A stretch of DNA of 64,000 bases, taken from positions 1 to 64,000 of the forward strand of contig CAWJVZ010000003.1 in NCBI GenBank assembly GCA_963846475.1. The letters run 5' to 3'. The notes below the pieces were generated by a model. That model saw nothing but the letters and a program-made list of their open reading frames with translations, did no database searches and was not told the DNA's origin. Shown here piece by piece: positions 8,841 to 19,371 of this stretch. How positions within the stretch are numbered: the first letter of the stretch is position 1; each line of letters begins with the position of its first letter. The position numbers and the translations under genes were made by a program. This DNA comes from DASWJZ01 sp963846475 (GTDB taxonomy: Bacteria > Pseudomonadota > Alphaproteobacteria > Rhizobiales > Afifellaceae).

Positions 8841-10716
8841 AGCGAGCGTGGAAACCCGGGGCGGCCGTATGCCTCGTCGCGATCGCCGCACTCTCAGGCG
8901 CCTCGGCGAGCCTCGGCGAGCCCGCACAGACAGCCTGCTTCGGGTTGCCGGCGACGAAGGTCGGTACAGAGGGCGCCGACCAGCTTGTCGGAACGCCGGG
9001 GAACGACGTGATCGCCGGGCTCGGTGGCGACGACCTGATCGTAGGTCTTTCGGGCAACGATGCCCTCTGTGGCGGCCCGGGGAACGACTCCTATGTACCG
9101 GGGCCAGGCGACGACGAAGTGGACGGTGGCGGCGGCGGTCAGGGAGTCGGCTTCATCGAGCTCGTCGCTTTCGAGTCTCCGGGCCCAGTGCAAGCGGACC
9201 TGCGCGCCGGCGTTGCGGCGGGCGAGGGCTCGGACAAGCTGGTCAACATCACGGGTCTGATTGGAACGCCGTTCGTAGACATCTTCGTCGGCAACGCTGG
9301 GGTGAACCAGTTCTATCCCGGCAACGGGGATGACATCGTGGACGGCGGAGGCGGCGATGACCTCGTCGGCTTCGACAGCGCGGTGACGGCGAACCTGAGC
9401 ACCGGTAGCGCCACCGGAGAAGGGAAGGACACCCTCGTCTCGATCGAGATGATCAGCGGATCCAAGCTCGACGATGTGCTGATCGGCAACGGCGGCGACA
9501 ACTACCTCTCGGGACGTTCCGGACGGGACATCGTCCGAGGCGGCGCCGGCAACGACCGACTGTACGGCGACGCCGGAAGAGACGATGTTCTGGGCGAGGC
9601 CGGCGACGACCGTACGTCGGGCGACGACGGTACGGATCTCGTCGTCGGGGGCACCGGCAACGACACGCTTTCAGGCGGTATCGGCGACGACACGATCGTC
9701 GGAGGGGGAGGAGCCGACATCGTCTCGTACCTGCGCGGCTCCTCCGGCATCCAGGCCAACCTCCTCGTCGGTCGAGTGACCGGAGAGGGCCTCGACAAGG
9801 TTTCCGGCGCAGAGAACGTCGAGGGCTCTCAACTCCGAGACCGGATCCTCGGTGACGTCCAGACGAACTTCATCTTCGGCAACGCCGGCGCCGACGCGAT
9901 CTCCGCCGGGCCCGGGGCGGACTTCCTCGACGCAGGCGTAGGAGGCGGCTCGCTCTCCGACGGCTCCGGTCGGGACTATTGCCTCCGAGGAACCGGTGCA
10001 GGACGGTGCGAGATCAGCGGTATCCCGGGGAAAGCTCCTCCGATCAAGGACACGCCGCCCGCGTCGCTCACGCTTCCGGCTGGCGACCCCGGCAGCTTGC
10101 GCACCGGAATCGCGATGCCACTTCCCACAGAACAGCTCAACGCCTGGAGGAGCCTGCGCGCTGCTCGACGGCACGCTCTACGCGTGTTCACCCACGGCAC
10201 GCCTGCGCAGCCGATTCGTCCGAGCATGTGGCCGCTGGTCTCGCCGCTCTGGACTCTCTTCACCGCGGCGACGCCGCCGGGGACGGATCGTTTCGCTACA
10301 CGGGACAACCAACGTGCTATACGGCGAGACGCCCGTACAGGACGACGGTTGCGCCGCCCGACGAGCTCCAGCCGGCAATGCCGGACGGACGGCGGGAGCA
10401 GGTTTTCTGGCGGGGAGTCCTCTTCCAGCGCGATCGGAAAACCGGCACGTTCGTCCGCAAGGAGAACACCCCCTGGGTGACCGCGGTCGTCCAGGGGCCG
10501 AACATACCGACGGGCTATCCCCGCTGGACGAACACGAAGGGGGCGGACTTCGTCAGCTCCTTCGACTTCAACGTTCCAGCCGGGACCTACGCGTGGAAGC
10601 ACAAGATCAGGTGGGAGCGAACCAAAGCCGAGCATGACGACTTCATCGAACCGCACATCGTCCAGACCCCAAGGGTTCAACCCGACAAGGCCTGCACCTT
10701 CGGGTCGGGGGGTTAG
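8837..10716 (+). CDS. Secreted RTX-type calcium-binding repeat protein, frameshifted near 3' end
   Basis: The start is ATG 8837, overlapping the previous stop. A signal peptide (AAVCLVAIAALSGASA) is followed by about 380 residues of hemolysin-type nonapeptide repeats of the GGxGxDxLx kind (GTPGNDVIAG, GGAGNDRLYGDAGRDD, GGIGDDTIVGGGGAD), which form calcium-loaded beta rolls outside the cell. They are interspersed with longer DLVSIEMISG-type blocks. The repeat part reads in one frame to about 10140. The following 190 codons need two or more shifts and end in a domain with WRGVLFQRDRKTG and HKIRWERTKAEHDD, stop 10716. That tail may belong to this protein or be a small separate gene. Its stop overlaps the convergent TIR-WD40 stop. 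Confidence 0.65.
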
Positions 10717-13432
10717 GGACAGGTCTCCCGGTACGACTGCCCCGGCACGAGCTCGCTCCATTCGTCGGGTGCAAGGCTTCGGCCGGCAACGCTGCACAGG
10801 CGACGCTGCATCGCCGTTACGTCACTCCAGAGCATGTCGTCCCACAGCGCGATCGACCCACCCTGCGTCGCCGTGACGAGCGTGGTTCCGTCGGAGCTGA
10901 AGTCGAGACCCGTCACGGGACCGCCGGGAACCGACAGCGCCCCGAGCTGCCGGCCGCTCTCGGCGTCGACGAGCAAGAGCCGCGCATCGCTCGTGCCGAT
11001 CGCAAGTGTCTTCTCGTCGGGCGCGAACGAGAGCTTGACGGAGACACCTTGTGGAATCTGAAGGACGAAGCGCGTGGCACCTGACTCGACGTTGATGACA
11101 ACCACGTCGTCGCGCGTGACGGACGCAACGACTCGCCCCGAGCGGCCGATCGCGACCGCGGACACGGCTTGCCCTCCGATGAGCTCGGTGCTCCGTCGAT
11201 CGCTCACGTCCCAGATCGTGGCTCCCTGCTCTCCTGCAACAGCGAGGATGTCGGCCTCGCCGCTGAAGTCGATGGCGAGAGGCGTTCCAGCGGTCGGCAA
11301 CGGCTCGATTCGTCGTCCGTTTCGGACGTCCCAGAGCGCGACAGCGCGGGCCATCCCCAAGCCACGAGGTCGTCACCGCCGAACTCGAGCGTGCCGAGGG
11401 GCGTCGCGCCCGCGGGCTTCGACTCCTCTGCGGCTCCGTCCTCCCCGTACAGGGTCACGCCGCGGTCGGCGACGGCGACCCGGGATCCCGCGCTGTCGAT
11501 CGCGACCGCCGAGAGAGGACCCGCTGCCGGGAGCGTGCGGCGGGCAGGCCGACCGTTCGCGACGGACCAGATGGCCACCAGCTCCCCGAATCCACCGACC
11601 GCCAGCGTGCTCGCCTCGGCGGCGAAATCGGCGTCGGAGATCGGGTTGTCGAGCTCGGGAAGCTGTCGTCGAACGCGCTGCCCGCTGGATCCCAGAGCAC
11701 GATCACGCCCTGTTCCCCTGCCGTGGCGAGCGGCCCACCTCGCGGGAACACGACGTCGAACACCCTCTCGGGCTGGTCCCCGAAGAACCTGTGTCCGCGT
11801 CGACCCGTCCCCGTCTCGGAGCTCGACGCTTCCGTCGGCCATCCCGAGCACGAGCTGGTCATCGGGGCGCGCGAAGGCCACACTCTCTTCTGCGACGTCT
11901 CGTAGAGGAACTCGCGCGACCACGTCCCCGGTCGCGGTGTTCCAGACCGTCAGGCCGTCGCCCGGCAGATCGAGTGCGACAACGCGCGTCCCCTGAGAGA
12001 GCTGAAGGCGAGGGCAAACGGTGTGTCCAGGGCCAGATTCGCAGCGGCTGCCGCGTGCGTCTCAGGTCGACGATTCGCAGCGCGCGAAGCCCACCGACGG
12101 CGGCCACGCTCCCTCCGGGCGTGAATGCGGCCGCAGACACGGTCACGTCGAGCGGCACGCGGCGCACGCGCTTCCCGGTACGCGCGTCGAATCGGGCGAT
12201 GCTCGCCGGCCCCACGGCGGTGAAGTCGCCGCCCGTTTCGAGAACGCCAGCGCCTTCGCTCCTCTGAAGGGGATGCGGCGAATCAGCCGCGGGTGGCCGA
12301 GTGCCCAGAGAAGAAGATCCAGACGGCCCGCCGGCCGCGAGAACCTGACCGTCCGGACGGAAGGCAAGAGCCTTCGCACCTCGCACGGGAAGAACGGCCC
12401 GTCGGCCTGCCGCGGGATGCCGGTCGAGACTCCAGAGAGCGACGGTCTGCGTTCCGGCTGCGGCCAGCCTGGTCCCGTCGGCATCGATGGCGATCTGGTC
12501 CACCGGCTGGTCGGTGTGGAGAAGTCCGATGATGTTCTCGCTCCGCTCGACTGCGCGGATCAGGCCGCTCTTGGTCTCGGCGCGCTGGGGCCTGAGCCGA
12601 TACGCCTCCAAGCTGAGCAAGGCGGCCCGGTCGATCCGGCTGTCCAAATGGCCGAAGCCGCCTGTACGAGAGACCTGGACGTCGCCAGATCACGCTGCCG
12701 GCGAGCTTCGTCAGCCTCGCGCAAGGCGACGATGCCGAAGACCACCGACGCCAGAGTGAGGCACGCGAGAACGAATGCAGCACTCCGGGCGATGCGAACG
12801 GTCTGCCGGAAGTGCGCACCTCTTCGCCCGCCAGCACGTCTTTCGGGACACCGTGGAGAGGTGCGGCAACTCGGCGACGACGTCGCGAAACCGCGCGTTG
12901 CTCAGTGAGAGCTGAACGTCCGCGTGCGCCCAGCGCAGGTCGATGTACCGAGGCTCCTCCGGGAAGGCGCCGCGGAGCGTCTCCGGCAAGGCGGTCGTGC
13001 GCTCCAATCGAAGTCCCCAGCCACTTCATCCCAGAAAAGCTCCCCTTCGGTGAGCCCCACGAGCAGGTGTCCGATCGGTTTCGTGCCGCGCCACTGTGTC
13101 GCCTCGCGCGCTACCCATGGAGAGGCCGCAGCGCGCGGCGAGGCGAGAAGGATGAAGAAAAGCGAGCTATCGAGGGCCTGTGGCATCGACGTCCAGAGGC
13201 CGGGGTTCGCGGAGAGGCTTGCCTCGTCGCAAGAGATGCGGACGGCCCGGGCTCGATACCAGGGTTTCGCGAACCGTTGAAGCCCGCGCTGAAGAGCAGG
13301 GGCCAACTCTCCGTCTACCGCGTGACTGTACGAGATGAACGCGTGATACGCGTTGTCGCCCGGCGGCGGCGACACGAGCCCGAGCCGCTCTAGCGCCGAG
13401 CGGACGAGTGCCTTCAGGCCGCCGACCGACAC
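10713..13432 (-). CDS. TIR domain-TM-WD40 repeat protein, frameshifted
   Basis: About 906 residues from GTG 13432. Residues about 25-150 form a TIR domain (AYHAFISYSHAVD at the first strand; SPWVAREATQW carries the glutamate at the position catalytic in NAD-cleaving TIRs). A hydrophobic helix (VVFGIVALREADEA region, near 12740) and a basic helix follow, then a C-terminal beta-propeller of many WD40-like blades (TQTVALWSLDR, ARFDARTGKRVR, GATIWDVSDRR, GSIALWDDMLW). At least six one-base breaks occur. TIR-WD40 proteins in bacteria are usually linked to signalling or cell-suicide defence. The gene starts 6 bp after the stop of the trypsin-like gene on the same strand, so the two are likely co-translated. 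Confidence 0.75.
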
Positions 13433-13438
13433 GGCGCT

Positions 13439-14717
13439 CTAGGGAAGCCCGACGTCCGTGTTCTGCGCCTTCCTCATCGCATCGAGATGAAGACCCGACA
13501 AACGTGGGCCGTACATGATGGGACTCCACGTGCTCCGTTGCTGTTAACCGAGATGACCTTTCCGAGGCCGCGAGAATTGGAGGCCGTCAGCCACGGTCCA
13601 CCACTCGAGCCACCTGTCAGGTCACAGCCCACCCCAATTCGGGCGCAGGATCGTTTTCCCCACGCACGAGGTGGGAGCTTCCTCTGCACTCGAACAGCAC
13701 CTGGCCGTCGAACGGGTCGGCGACCGGGAAACCGAGCAGCCGGATATTCCCGGGACGTACGGTTCCGGTCATGTCCCATCCCTGAGAGCCGAGAACGTCC
13801 TGAAATCGTCTGAATCGATCCGCCCCGGTTTCGCGGCGCGACGACGACGGCAGCGAAGTCGTGTGACCAGTATCGCTTGGCGATCCAGGGTGACGGAGAA
13901 CCGAGCTGTGCTGTAATCCGTACCCGGGATCGGCTGCGCGAACCACATGCTCTTTCTCACCGACTGCGTGAGCGCGTCGTCGTTGCTCTCGAGGGCGCGA
14001 TAGAAGCTCCGGACGGCGTACGAGGGAACGAACGCCATCGACTTGTGCCAGCGCGGCTTGCCATTAGGTGTCTGGTTGGCGGACTTGACGACGCAGTGGC
14101 CCGCCGTCATGAGCACGCTTCGGTTCTCTGCCGCTGTCACGGTAGCCGTGCAGTTCCAGATCTCCCCGGCGTCGACCACGCTGTCGGAATCGCTGTCGTC
14201 CCAGTAGATCAGCGCCCCCCGAGGTACGCGCCGGAGCAGCATTCAGCCGGCCGCGGTAGCAGAACCGCTCGTACGCATATCCCTGTATGGCACGGGCGAC
14301 AGGAGGCTGCGAGCACGATCGCTGGATGACGCTTCCGAGGGCCGGGACGCTCGGGGATGCGCGCGGCTCGGTCGGCTCTGCGGTGGCGTCCCGCTGCCCA
14401 CCGGGGACGCTGCCCGAGGGAGTGGAGGGAGCGTCGCCTCTTGTCTCGCCCTCGACCTGAGGCGTTGCATGGTCGAGGGCTGCCACGACGCGCTCGACAG
14501 TCCAGAACTGCTCCAGACGAGACACCGCAGCGGCCTGAACGGCTGGCGTCGCGGGGGCCGGAACCGACGAGCCCACGGGAGAGGACGCTGCCGGAAGGGC
14601 GTTGTCGTCGACGGCTGCGGCATCGTCGTCGTCGGTGAGCCAGATCGCGCCCGCCACGGCCACACCGACGCCGATGGCGAGAGCGACCCCCACAAACCAG
14701 AGGCGCGTGCCACGCAT
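13439..14717 (-). CDS. Membrane-anchored trypsin-like serine protease, frameshifted
   Basis: About 425 residues. The N-terminal signal anchor (LWFVGVALAIGVGVAVAGAI) is followed by an acidic and Pro/Ser-rich stalk, then a chymotrypsin-fold domain. The catalytic triad is readable: His in LMTAGHCVV (near 14100), Asp in RYWSHDFAAVVV (near 13870) and Ser in LTGGSSGGPWL (near 13600). Frame breaks occur near 14225, 13870, 13750, 13660 and 13510. The start ATG 14717 is followed by RGTRLW, a normal positive N-region. The protein probably faces outside the membrane. It is the first gene of a two-gene operon with the TIR-WD40 protein. Confidence 0.75.
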
Positions 14718-14924
14718 GACCCCTCCCTTTCAGCCGCAGTTGCTGACGATCATAGATTCCTTCGACGTGCGGCATCAAGGCCGCATCGCCTGGAGCTCTT
14801 GTGCTGCCTGTGAGAATCGGTTTGGAACCCTCCTCGCAATGCGCGAGGATGACTGTGTGTACCCCGGCGTCCTCCGTCCGCGTCCGGGTCCGAAGGTGTC
14901 GCCTCGACTCGCCACTGCTAGTGC

Positions 14925-17893
14925 ATGACGCAGGTGACGGACACGCCGACATCTCGAGCTCGCTGTCCCTCCTGTAGTGCGCTCGTTCCCGATCTGCGCT
15001 GTTGCATCCGCTGTGGCTGGACACTGCATGTCGAGGGTCGCCCGGTCGCGGCTTCGCGGCGGCTCCGAACGAGCGGGTGCTGGCGCCGCGCGTCGCCTCG
15101 ACACTGTTCCCTCAGCTTCCCCGTGCGTCGATGGCTGCGTTCCGGCTCGCTCTTCTCTTCGCCGTCGCTCTCGTGTCGGTGTTCGCATTGGCCGGCGCGT
15201 ATCCATTGGCGATCATCGTGGCGATCGTCTCGGTTCCTACGCTCACGGTGATCTACCTCTACGACGTCGACGTATACGAGGACGAACCCCTCTCGTCGTC
15301 GGGCTCACCGTTGTCTGGGGTGCGCTGATGGGAGTCGTCGTCGCGCAGTTGGCCAAAAGCTGGCTCCCTCGGGGCTCGATCTCTTGGGGCAGTCGACCGG
15401 CGAGACGATCGTGCAACAGGGCGTCGCGCTTCCGCTGATCGGTCTGGCCCTCGGACTGGCAGGACCGCTCGATTCTTCTTCCCTACCCGCGCTTCAACGA
15501 CGTCTTGGACGGAACGACCTTCGGCGCAGCGTCGGCCGTGTGGCTCGCGGCGGCTCAGACGCTCAACGTCCGCGTCGCTGTTCCACGAGGGCTACATCCT
15601 GCGGGCGCCATATGACCTGGCTGCTGCGCCTACTGCAACTCGCAGTTGCGGTTCCGCTGCTCTGGGCCGGTGTCGGGGGCGCCGTGGCAGGAGCGTTCTG
15701 GCTTCGGTACCGCGGCCTGTCCGCACACGGTCGGCATCCACTCATGGGCCGACCCTTTCTCGCTTTCGTCGTCGCGGGTGGGTTCGTCGTCGCAGCGGCC
15801 ATCGCACAGATCCTGCTCGTGCTCTGGGTTGCTGTGCTGACGTCTCTCGCTCTCGGCGTCGTCGCTCTCGTCTGGCTGCGGCAACTGATTCACGTCGGGC
15901 TTCGTAGCGAGGCCGCGGAGATCGCGGAGGGGGCGGTGATGACCTGTGCGAACTGTGGAGAAGGACGCCGCGCCACACCTTCTGCGGCCGATGCGGCGTC
16001 GCGCTGCACGCGCTTCCCAAGGGCCGAGGGACGGCACCCGATAGCTTTCGATCCGGCTCGACGGGAGCCCGTGTGCGTGACCGACTGGTCCTTGGCGTGT
16101 TCGGCGCAACGCTGCTCGCAACCGGAGCGTCTGCCGCGGGTGTGGCGGTCGCCCTCGCGCCCGAGACGAAGCGTGCGTGCTTTCCGGGAGAGCCGTGCGG
16201 GGGTCCTCCGTCGTCGTCTCCGCGGCTCGTGACGGGTGCCGTATGGCGAAGCGATGAGGGGGTCGCACTCGAATACGACCGCAGCCGGTGGCGTGTCGCG
16301 AACGATCGAGGCGACAGGGTGGTACTGGTCAGGGAGGATGAGGAGGCCCGAGTCGAGGTGCGGATCGAAGGCGACGTCGCACCTCGAGACCGACTTGTGC
16401 CGGGAAGCCTCCCGTCGCGTGTACGCCTGGGGAAAAGGCTGAGCCTCCCGATTCCTCACGGGGCCAACATCGGTTATCTCGATGGCGTCGGTGCTTGGTA
16501 CGAGGGTCTTCTCGACTCGCCTCAAGGCCCCAAGGAGCCGGTCACGGTTGCCTCCCTCGTGAGCGCGAACCGCGGTGTGACGGTGAGAGCGATCGCCGTC
16601 ATCTTCGCGCCCGCATCCCGAACTCTGACCAGGCAACAGGCCGATCTGCGTCAGGACATCGACACGATCCTCAACACGGTGGCGTGGTCCCCTCCGCGCG
16701 AGGGGCCGATTGGCTCGGGCGACACCTCGGCACGACGCGCCGATCCCAGGGCCGGAACACCTCCGGGAGGGCTTCGTCCGCGGGACGTCGCGAAGGCCTA
16801 CGACATCGAACCGCTCTGGGACCTCGGGATCCGTGGCCGCGGCGAGACGATCGCGCTGCTCTCATTGGACACATTTCGGCAAACCGACGTCGCCAAGTAC
16901 GAGGAGCTCATGAACATCAGCCGGGCGCCGAGAATCGAGCGCATTCCAGTCCTCGGCGGCGTTCTCCTCGGGCAGGACACGATCGAGGTCAACCTCGACA
17001 TCGACGTCATACGAGCCGTGGCGCCCGAGGCGAAGATCCTGAACTACGAGGCGCAACGGAGCTGGGACGGCTTCGTCGCGGCTCTCAGGAAGATCAACGA
17101 CGACGGCCGCGCGTCCATCGTCTCGGTGAGCTGGGGGTTGTGTCTGACCGAGGTCGATCGGGAAGTGCGAGATGCGATGGAGTCCGAGCTCGAGCGCGCG
17201 CGCGAGGCGGGGACGACGGTCTTCGTCGCGAGTGGAGACGCCGGCGCGTTCTCCTGCCTGCATCAGTACGACGATTTCGACGCGGACCGGCATGGAGAGA
17301 CCGTCGACTGGCCTGCTGCCAGCCCGAGCGTCGTCGCGGTCGGCGGCACGCGGCTCTCGCTGCGCCGAGACCGTTCCTACTTCTCGGAAGACGGCTGGGA
17401 GGACACGCTCTCGAGCGGCGGCACCGGCGGTGGGGTCAGTCCGATCCATCGGCGCCCACCGTGGCAGCCGCTGGAGGTGGTGCGGAATAGCTCCTCGAAC
17501 GGGTATCGGCAGGTTCCCGACGTCGCGGGTCCAGCCGACTGCGACAGCGCGTTTTTCATCGTCTACCCGAGCTTTGAAGACGGAACGTGGAAACGCCGGC
17601 AGGGTCCCTTCGGATGTGGGACAAGCGCCGCAGCCCCCTTCTGGGCCGCGACCGCCGCGCTCGTCGACCAATATGCGCGGAGCAAGGGCCAGGCTCGCGT
17701 CGGTTTCCTCGGGCAGATCCTGTACGAGCTCGCGCTGAAGGGTCTTCAGGAGTCGCCCTTCCACGATGTGCAGACCGGTGGCAACCTAAAGCACAACGCA
17801 GGCCCGGGCTGGGACTACGCGACGGGACTCGGCTCCCCGGATGTGTGGAATCTCGCGCGAGCCGTGGTCGCACATCTCGGACTACAGTCGTAG
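14925..17893 (+). CDS. Zinc-ribbon/PrsW-like membrane domain/S53 (sedolisin) protease fusion, frameshifted 5' half
   Basis: About 989 residues if the frames join. An N-terminal zinc ribbon (RCPSCSALVPD, CIRCGW) is followed by several membrane helices resembling PrsW-type intramembrane proteases (YLYDVDVYEDEP, FNDVLDGTTFGAASA), but the catalytic EE-K motif is replaced (STGETIVQQGVALPL). A second zinc ribbon (CANCGE, TFCGRCG near 15985) and one TM helix come next, then from about 16250 an S53 domain in an intact frame. Its catalytic residues are visible: Glu/Asp in TIEVNLDIDV, oxyanion Asp in VASGDAG, Ser in GCGTSAAAP, plus the C-terminal calcium-site region YATGLGSPD. Breaks lie near 15060, 15290, 15450, 15610 and 15970. 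It could instead be two genes, the second from GTG 16073. Confidence 0.7.
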
Positions 17894-18000
17894 GACCCTT
17901 CCTCGCCGCCGCATCGGCCGCGCCGCGCGGGTGTGACTCCGACCAAACTGCGCGCCGGAGCTACGGGTCTCTCTCTGTGCTCGTAGGATGGTCTTCGTCG

Positions 18001-18639
18001 ATGATCGGGGAGCCGCGCGAGCAAGGGAACGAACGCCGCCGGCGCATCCTGCTCCTCGCCGTGGGCCTAATCCCAGTCGCGGCCGGAGCGGCACTCATCG
18101 TGACGGCAGTAGCCCTCTTCCGCGGCCAGGTGAGCGAACCCACCCCGGCCGATGTCGCTGCAGCGATGAGCAGGGCCGGGTGCACATCCAAGACCTTCCC
18201 GGCGCAATCGAGAGAGCACGTGACCGACATCAACGCGAAGATCCGCTACAACACCTTCCCGCCGACGACCGGGCCGCACTATTTCGCGCCCGTCGACTGG
18301 GATTTCTACGGCGCCCCGCTCGTCCAGATCCAGATCGTGCACAACCTCGAACACGGCGGGATCGTCATCCAGTTCGGCACCAAGGTCGACCGCGCAACGG
18401 TACGCAAGTTGGTCGAGTTCTACAGGGAAGATCCGCACCTGCTGGTCGCGGCCCCGCTCCCGAAGCTCGACAAGAGGATCGCACTTGCAGCCTGGACAGT
18501 CCCGCCGCGCGAACCGGGCGAGCGGCCCGCGTCAGGGGTCGGCCGGCTCGCGATATGTGGGGACTTCGCCGAGGGGGCCTTCCGCGACTTCGTCGACGCC
18601 TACCGCGACAAGGGGCCGGAGTCCGCGCCACGGCCATGA
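18001..18639 (+). CDS. DUF3105 membrane-anchored protein
   Basis: An intact frame of 212 residues from ATG 18001. It has a basic N-terminus, one TM helix (ILLLAVGLIPVAAGAALIV) and a DUF3105 domain outside: YNTFPPTTGPHYFAP, IVHNLEHGGIVIQFG and two cysteines (GCTSKTF, AICGDF) that could pair. The family is common in actinobacteria and its role is not established. It follows the S53 gene by 107 bp on the same strand. Confidence 0.8.
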   Translation: MIGEPREQGNERRRRILLLAVGLIPVAAGAALIVTAVALFRGQVSEPTPADVAAAMSRAGCTSKTFPAQSREHVTDINAKIRYNTFPPTTGPHYFAPVDWDFYGAPLVQIQIVHNLEHGGIVIQFGTKVDRATVRKLVEFYREDPHLLVAAPLPKLDKRIALAAWTVPPREPGERPASGVGRLAICGDFAEGAFRDFVDAYRDKGPESAPRP

Positions 18640-18688
18640 TCTCGCCGGACGCGGGGGTTGCATCCGCCCCGAAAGGTGGGAGAATCTC

Positions 18689-18713
18689 CGCAGGCCCGGC
18701 TCGTCGGCCTGCG
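18689..18713 (+). terminator. GC-rich hairpin between DUF3105 and the peptide gene
   Basis: A perfect 8-bp stem (CGCAGGCC at 18689-18696 with GGCCTGCG at 18706-18713) and a 9-base loop. It lies 50 bp after the DUF3105 stop and 120 bp before the peptide start, with no T-run, so it may end the upstream transcript or be a leader structure of the peptide gene. Confidence 0.4.
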
Positions 18714-18834
18714 GTTCACCGACGATTCGAGGAGCGAGCCACGGAAGGAGGTTGACCACGAGCCGCTACAAGCGCCGCGGGGCTCACGCTCGGTGGTGCT
18801 CGACCGGGTCGTAACCGTCATGAAGGGAGAGATG

Positions 18835-19308
18835 ATGGCTCAAGAAATCCAGACTCCGAGCGAGACCGAGCTTGCAGAGTTTCAGCAAGCGCTCACGGAG
18901 TTCGAGACAACGCTGACTCCGGGCGAGAAGCAGCAACTCGCCGCGATGATCGTGCTCGCCACGGACGCTAAGGACGAGGAAGAGACCACGAAGGTCTCCG
19001 GCGAGACGAAGCTTCCGAGCGACGAAGAGATCGATGCCTTCGCGAAGAAGCTGAACACGTTCCACGACAGCCTCCCTGGCGAGCAGCACCGGGTGCTCGA
19101 CTCGATCGTCGGGCACGCGTTTGCAGATGACGCAGACGACGTGCAGGGCTACTACTACATCTGGTCCGGATGGATCAACGCCAACCGGGGGACCTGGAGA
19201 CGTTACTGGCGTGCCTGCGACTACCAAGGCGGGGACCTCTACAACTGGGGGACCGCAAACTACGGCGGCCGTATCGTTCGGAACGTTGGCTGCTGGGTCG
19301 ACGCGTAG
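18835..19308 (+). CDS. Small acidic protein with aromatic-rich C-terminus, putative exported peptide precursor
   Basis: 157 residues from ATG 18835 (or 18832) with AAGGGAGA 5-6 bases upstream; a weaker in-frame ATG lies at 18820. The first about 100 residues are acidic and helical and contain two diverged copies of one unit: ELAEFQQALTEFETTLTPGE and EIDAFAKKLNTFHDSLPGE, each followed by a hydrophobic AMIV or DSIV helix. The last about 52 residues are very different: rich in Trp, Tyr and Gly with two cysteines (YYYIWSGW, RRYWRACDY, RNVGCWVDA). This leader-plus-aromatic-core layout recalls RiPP or bacteriocin precursors, but no known family is claimed. It converges on the ABC exporter gene 63 bp away. 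Confidence 0.6.
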   Translation: MAQEIQTPSETELAEFQQALTEFETTLTPGEKQQLAAMIVLATDAKDEEETTKVSGETKLPSDEEIDAFAKKLNTFHDSLPGEQHRVLDSIVGHAFADDADDVQGYYYIWSGWINANRGTWRRYWRACDYQGGDLYNWGTANYGGRIVRNVGCWVDA

Positions 19309-19371
19309 GCACGTTCCTGTCGCTCTTGGACAGCTCCCGGTCGTTCGATCGGGGGCTGTCCGGCGCTGAGC

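Noticed and set aside
9550..9720. Repetitive DNA in the RTX gene as a separate repeat element
   Set aside because: It reflects the GGxGxD protein repeats and varies at the DNA level.
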